Positions 5,756 through 6,446 of a stretch of DNA of 6,446 nucleotides are shown here, piece by piece. Source of the DNA: CAZOOR01 sp964581505 (lineage in GTDB: Bacteria; Bacteroidota; Ignavibacteria; Kapaibacteriales; UBA2268); assembly GCA_964581505.1 (NCBI GenBank), contig CAZOOR010000097.1:1-6446 (forward strand), written 5' to 3'. Each line of letters begins with the position of its first letter. Positions within the stretch are counted from its first letter, which is position 1. The position numbers and the translations under genes are program-made. Below the pieces are notes generated by a model. That model was not told the DNA's origin, made no database searches, and saw nothing but the letters and a program-made list of their open reading frames with translations.

Positions 5756-5775
5756 AAAAGATATATAGAGATTAT

Positions 5776-6446
5776 TTAAAGACGAACTTCAACAACCTCA
5801 ACACGTGCAACCCAGTACATTGAAAAACGCCTACTTCTAACACGAAAAGCAAGAGCATTATTGCGCAGCACAGCTGTAACAGAACAATTAGCAGTGCCGG
5901 CTATTTCTGTTGAAGTAACACCATAAATACCTCTACGGTCTATCATTCCTTTAATTTCCCAAGATTTTGAATATGCCTCGCCATCTCTCCGTCTTGCAAT
6001 GACAAAAGCTTTAAATAACCATGATGTGTGAGGTGGTATAGTCATTTGTTTCCTTCTGCCGTCAAGATATAAATAGTTATTATTTCTCCTTGAAATATTT
6101 CTCACAACAAAAATACTCGTCTGTGCATCTCCGTAATGTCTAAACCTACCACTTGCAAAGGCATTCTGCCCATATTTATTAGCAACAGCTGAATTTCCAC
6201 CGCATACAGTAGAATAAGTTTCACTTGCTGTGTTGCCACAACCGCCACTTATGGTAGAAGAATCACCGCTCGCTGTGTTACCGCGACCCCCACTCACGAT
6301 AGCACAGTTACCGCTCGCTGTGTTGCTACGACCACCGCTAACTGTGGAATAGATACGACTCGCTTTATTATTGTAACCGCCGCTAATTGTGGCAGAATAA
6401 TGACTTGCTATATTGCTATAACCACCGCTAACTGTGGAATAGATAC
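5776..6446 (-). CDS. SGG-repeat surface or phage-fibre-like protein, 3' part (N-terminus beyond window)
   Basis: The frame is open from the stop (TAA, 5776-5778) to the window edge, giving 222 visible residues with no real start. Visible residues 3-92 are six 15-residue repeats of the form STxSGGxxNxAS plus three variable residues, the last one diverged (STVCGGNSAVANKYG). Such SGGxxNTASG repeats resemble the beta-roll head repeats of trimeric adhesins (YadA/Hep_Hag type) and phage or metagenomic fibre proteins. After a QNAFASGRF cap, residues 105-222 form a C-terminal domain opening GDAQTSIFVVRN and ending YWVARVEVVEV. I recognise its layout (LFLDG-like YLYLDG, WLFKAFVIARR, KGMIDR, WVARVE) from tail-fibre-like proteins. 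A trimeric extended fibre with a C-terminal cap is inferred. The domain is unusually arginine-rich (RRNNN, GRRK, ARRRD, RSRR). Whether it is a prophage remnant or a host surface protein cannot be decided, because no other phage gene is visible. Confidence 0.75.
   Translation of the reverse strand, partial: IYSTVSGGYSNIASHYSATISGGYNNKASRIYSTVSGGRSNTASGNCAIVSGGRGNTASGDSSTISGGCGNTASETYSTVCGGNSAVANKYGQNAFASGRFRHYGDAQTSIFVVRNISRRNNNYLYLDGRRKQMTIPPHTSWLFKAFVIARRRDGEAYSKSWEIKGMIDRRGIYGVTSTEIAGTANCSVTAVLRNNALAFRVRSRRFSMYWVARVEVVEVRL
6169..6446 (-). repeat. 45-bp in-frame tandem repeat array within the fibre-like gene
   Basis: Six units of 45 bp encode the 15-residue SGG repeats; SGG serines fall every 15 codons and the array runs off the right edge. 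Identity differs between units. A 26-bp stretch beginning ACCACCGCTA and ending AGATAC is identical at 6331-6356 and 6421-6446 (90 bp apart, two units). ACCGCTCGCTGTGTT is identical at 6265-6279 and 6310-6324 (one unit apart). Local duplication or conversion is therefore probably recent, and unit number could vary between strains. Confidence 0.85.

Larger units (their letters stand above)
5222..5775. other. Non-coding region built of short repeats and hairpins
   Basis: This 554-bp stretch between the repeat-protein gene and the caspase gene has no frame that looks like a gene. The 80 bases next to the caspase are AT-rich leader. From about 5297 to 5760 it consists of short imperfect repeats and palindromes, several of which recur here or at 72-264: an AATACCGCCGG element (twice), an AACCGC hairpin (twice), the TGTCGGCTGT decamer, the TTTAGGGG repeat and CACAATGTG-type palindromes. 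No tRNA cloverleaf or CRISPR spacing is seen. The pattern suggests accumulated degenerate dispersed repeats, but a structured RNA is not excluded. Confidence 0.6.

Noticed and set aside
5222..5775. tRNA or other known structured RNA in the spacer
   Set aside because: No T-arm GTTCGAATC-like motif or CCA end with matching stems was seen; the hairpins are explained by repeated elements.
6295..6297. GTG as the start of the fibre-like gene
   Set aside because: The frame continues upstream without a stop to the window edge, and the same 15-residue repeats continue through it, so this GTG is an internal valine codon.
6169..6446. CRISPR array
   Set aside because: The 45-bp periodicity is continuous, with no alternation of constant repeat and unique spacer, and it encodes in-frame SGG peptide repeats.

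Overview
The window reads as a chromosomal segment of an AT-rich, Gram-negative bacterium of the Bacteroidota/Chlorobiota/Ignavibacteriota (FCB) assemblage. That placement is inference. It rests on the type of complex I subunits, the long RelA/SpoT protein, a secreted caspase-family protein, weak or absent Shine-Dalgarno sites on several genes, and intergenic repeats of a style I associate with that group. A Kapaibacteria- or Ignavibacteria-like member would fit, but the sequence does not settle it.

All five supported genes lie on the minus strand, so transcription runs from high to low coordinates. In that order they are: (1) the 3' part of a gene (5776 to beyond 6446) encoding 15-residue SGG-type tandem repeats followed by a C-terminal domain of the phage-fibre or surface-protein type; (2) a 554-bp non-coding stretch (5222-5775) made of short degenerate repeats and hairpins; (3) a secreted caspase-family protease with an EF-hand loop and six fascin-like beta-trefoil repeats (3452-5221); (4) a long RelA/SpoT homolog (1223-3409) with an intact synthetase site but a degraded hydrolase site; (5) nuoJ (649-1152); (6) nuoK (320-628); (7) a strong hairpin terminator (272-303). 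Positions 1-271 are non-coding and carry relatives of the repeats seen at 5222-5775.

The four genes from the caspase to nuoK are separated by 42, 70 and 20 bp with no convincing terminator between them. They could therefore form one transcript ending at 272-303, although a possible promoter in front of nuoJ (1188-1195) would make nuoJK its own unit. NuoJ and NuoK are adjacent membrane-arm subunits of NADH dehydrogenase. They occur here without nuoH/I upstream or nuoL/M/N downstream, so the rest of complex I must be encoded elsewhere.

The most notable points are the predicted hydrolase-defective RelA/SpoT protein, the exported caspase fused to a double beta-trefoil, the isolated nuoJK pair, the repeat-built intergenic DNA on both sides of the four-gene block, and the repeat protein cut by the window edge. 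I do not see a clear new defence or mobile system. A functional link between the caspase and the stringent-response gene is only a hypothesis from adjacency.
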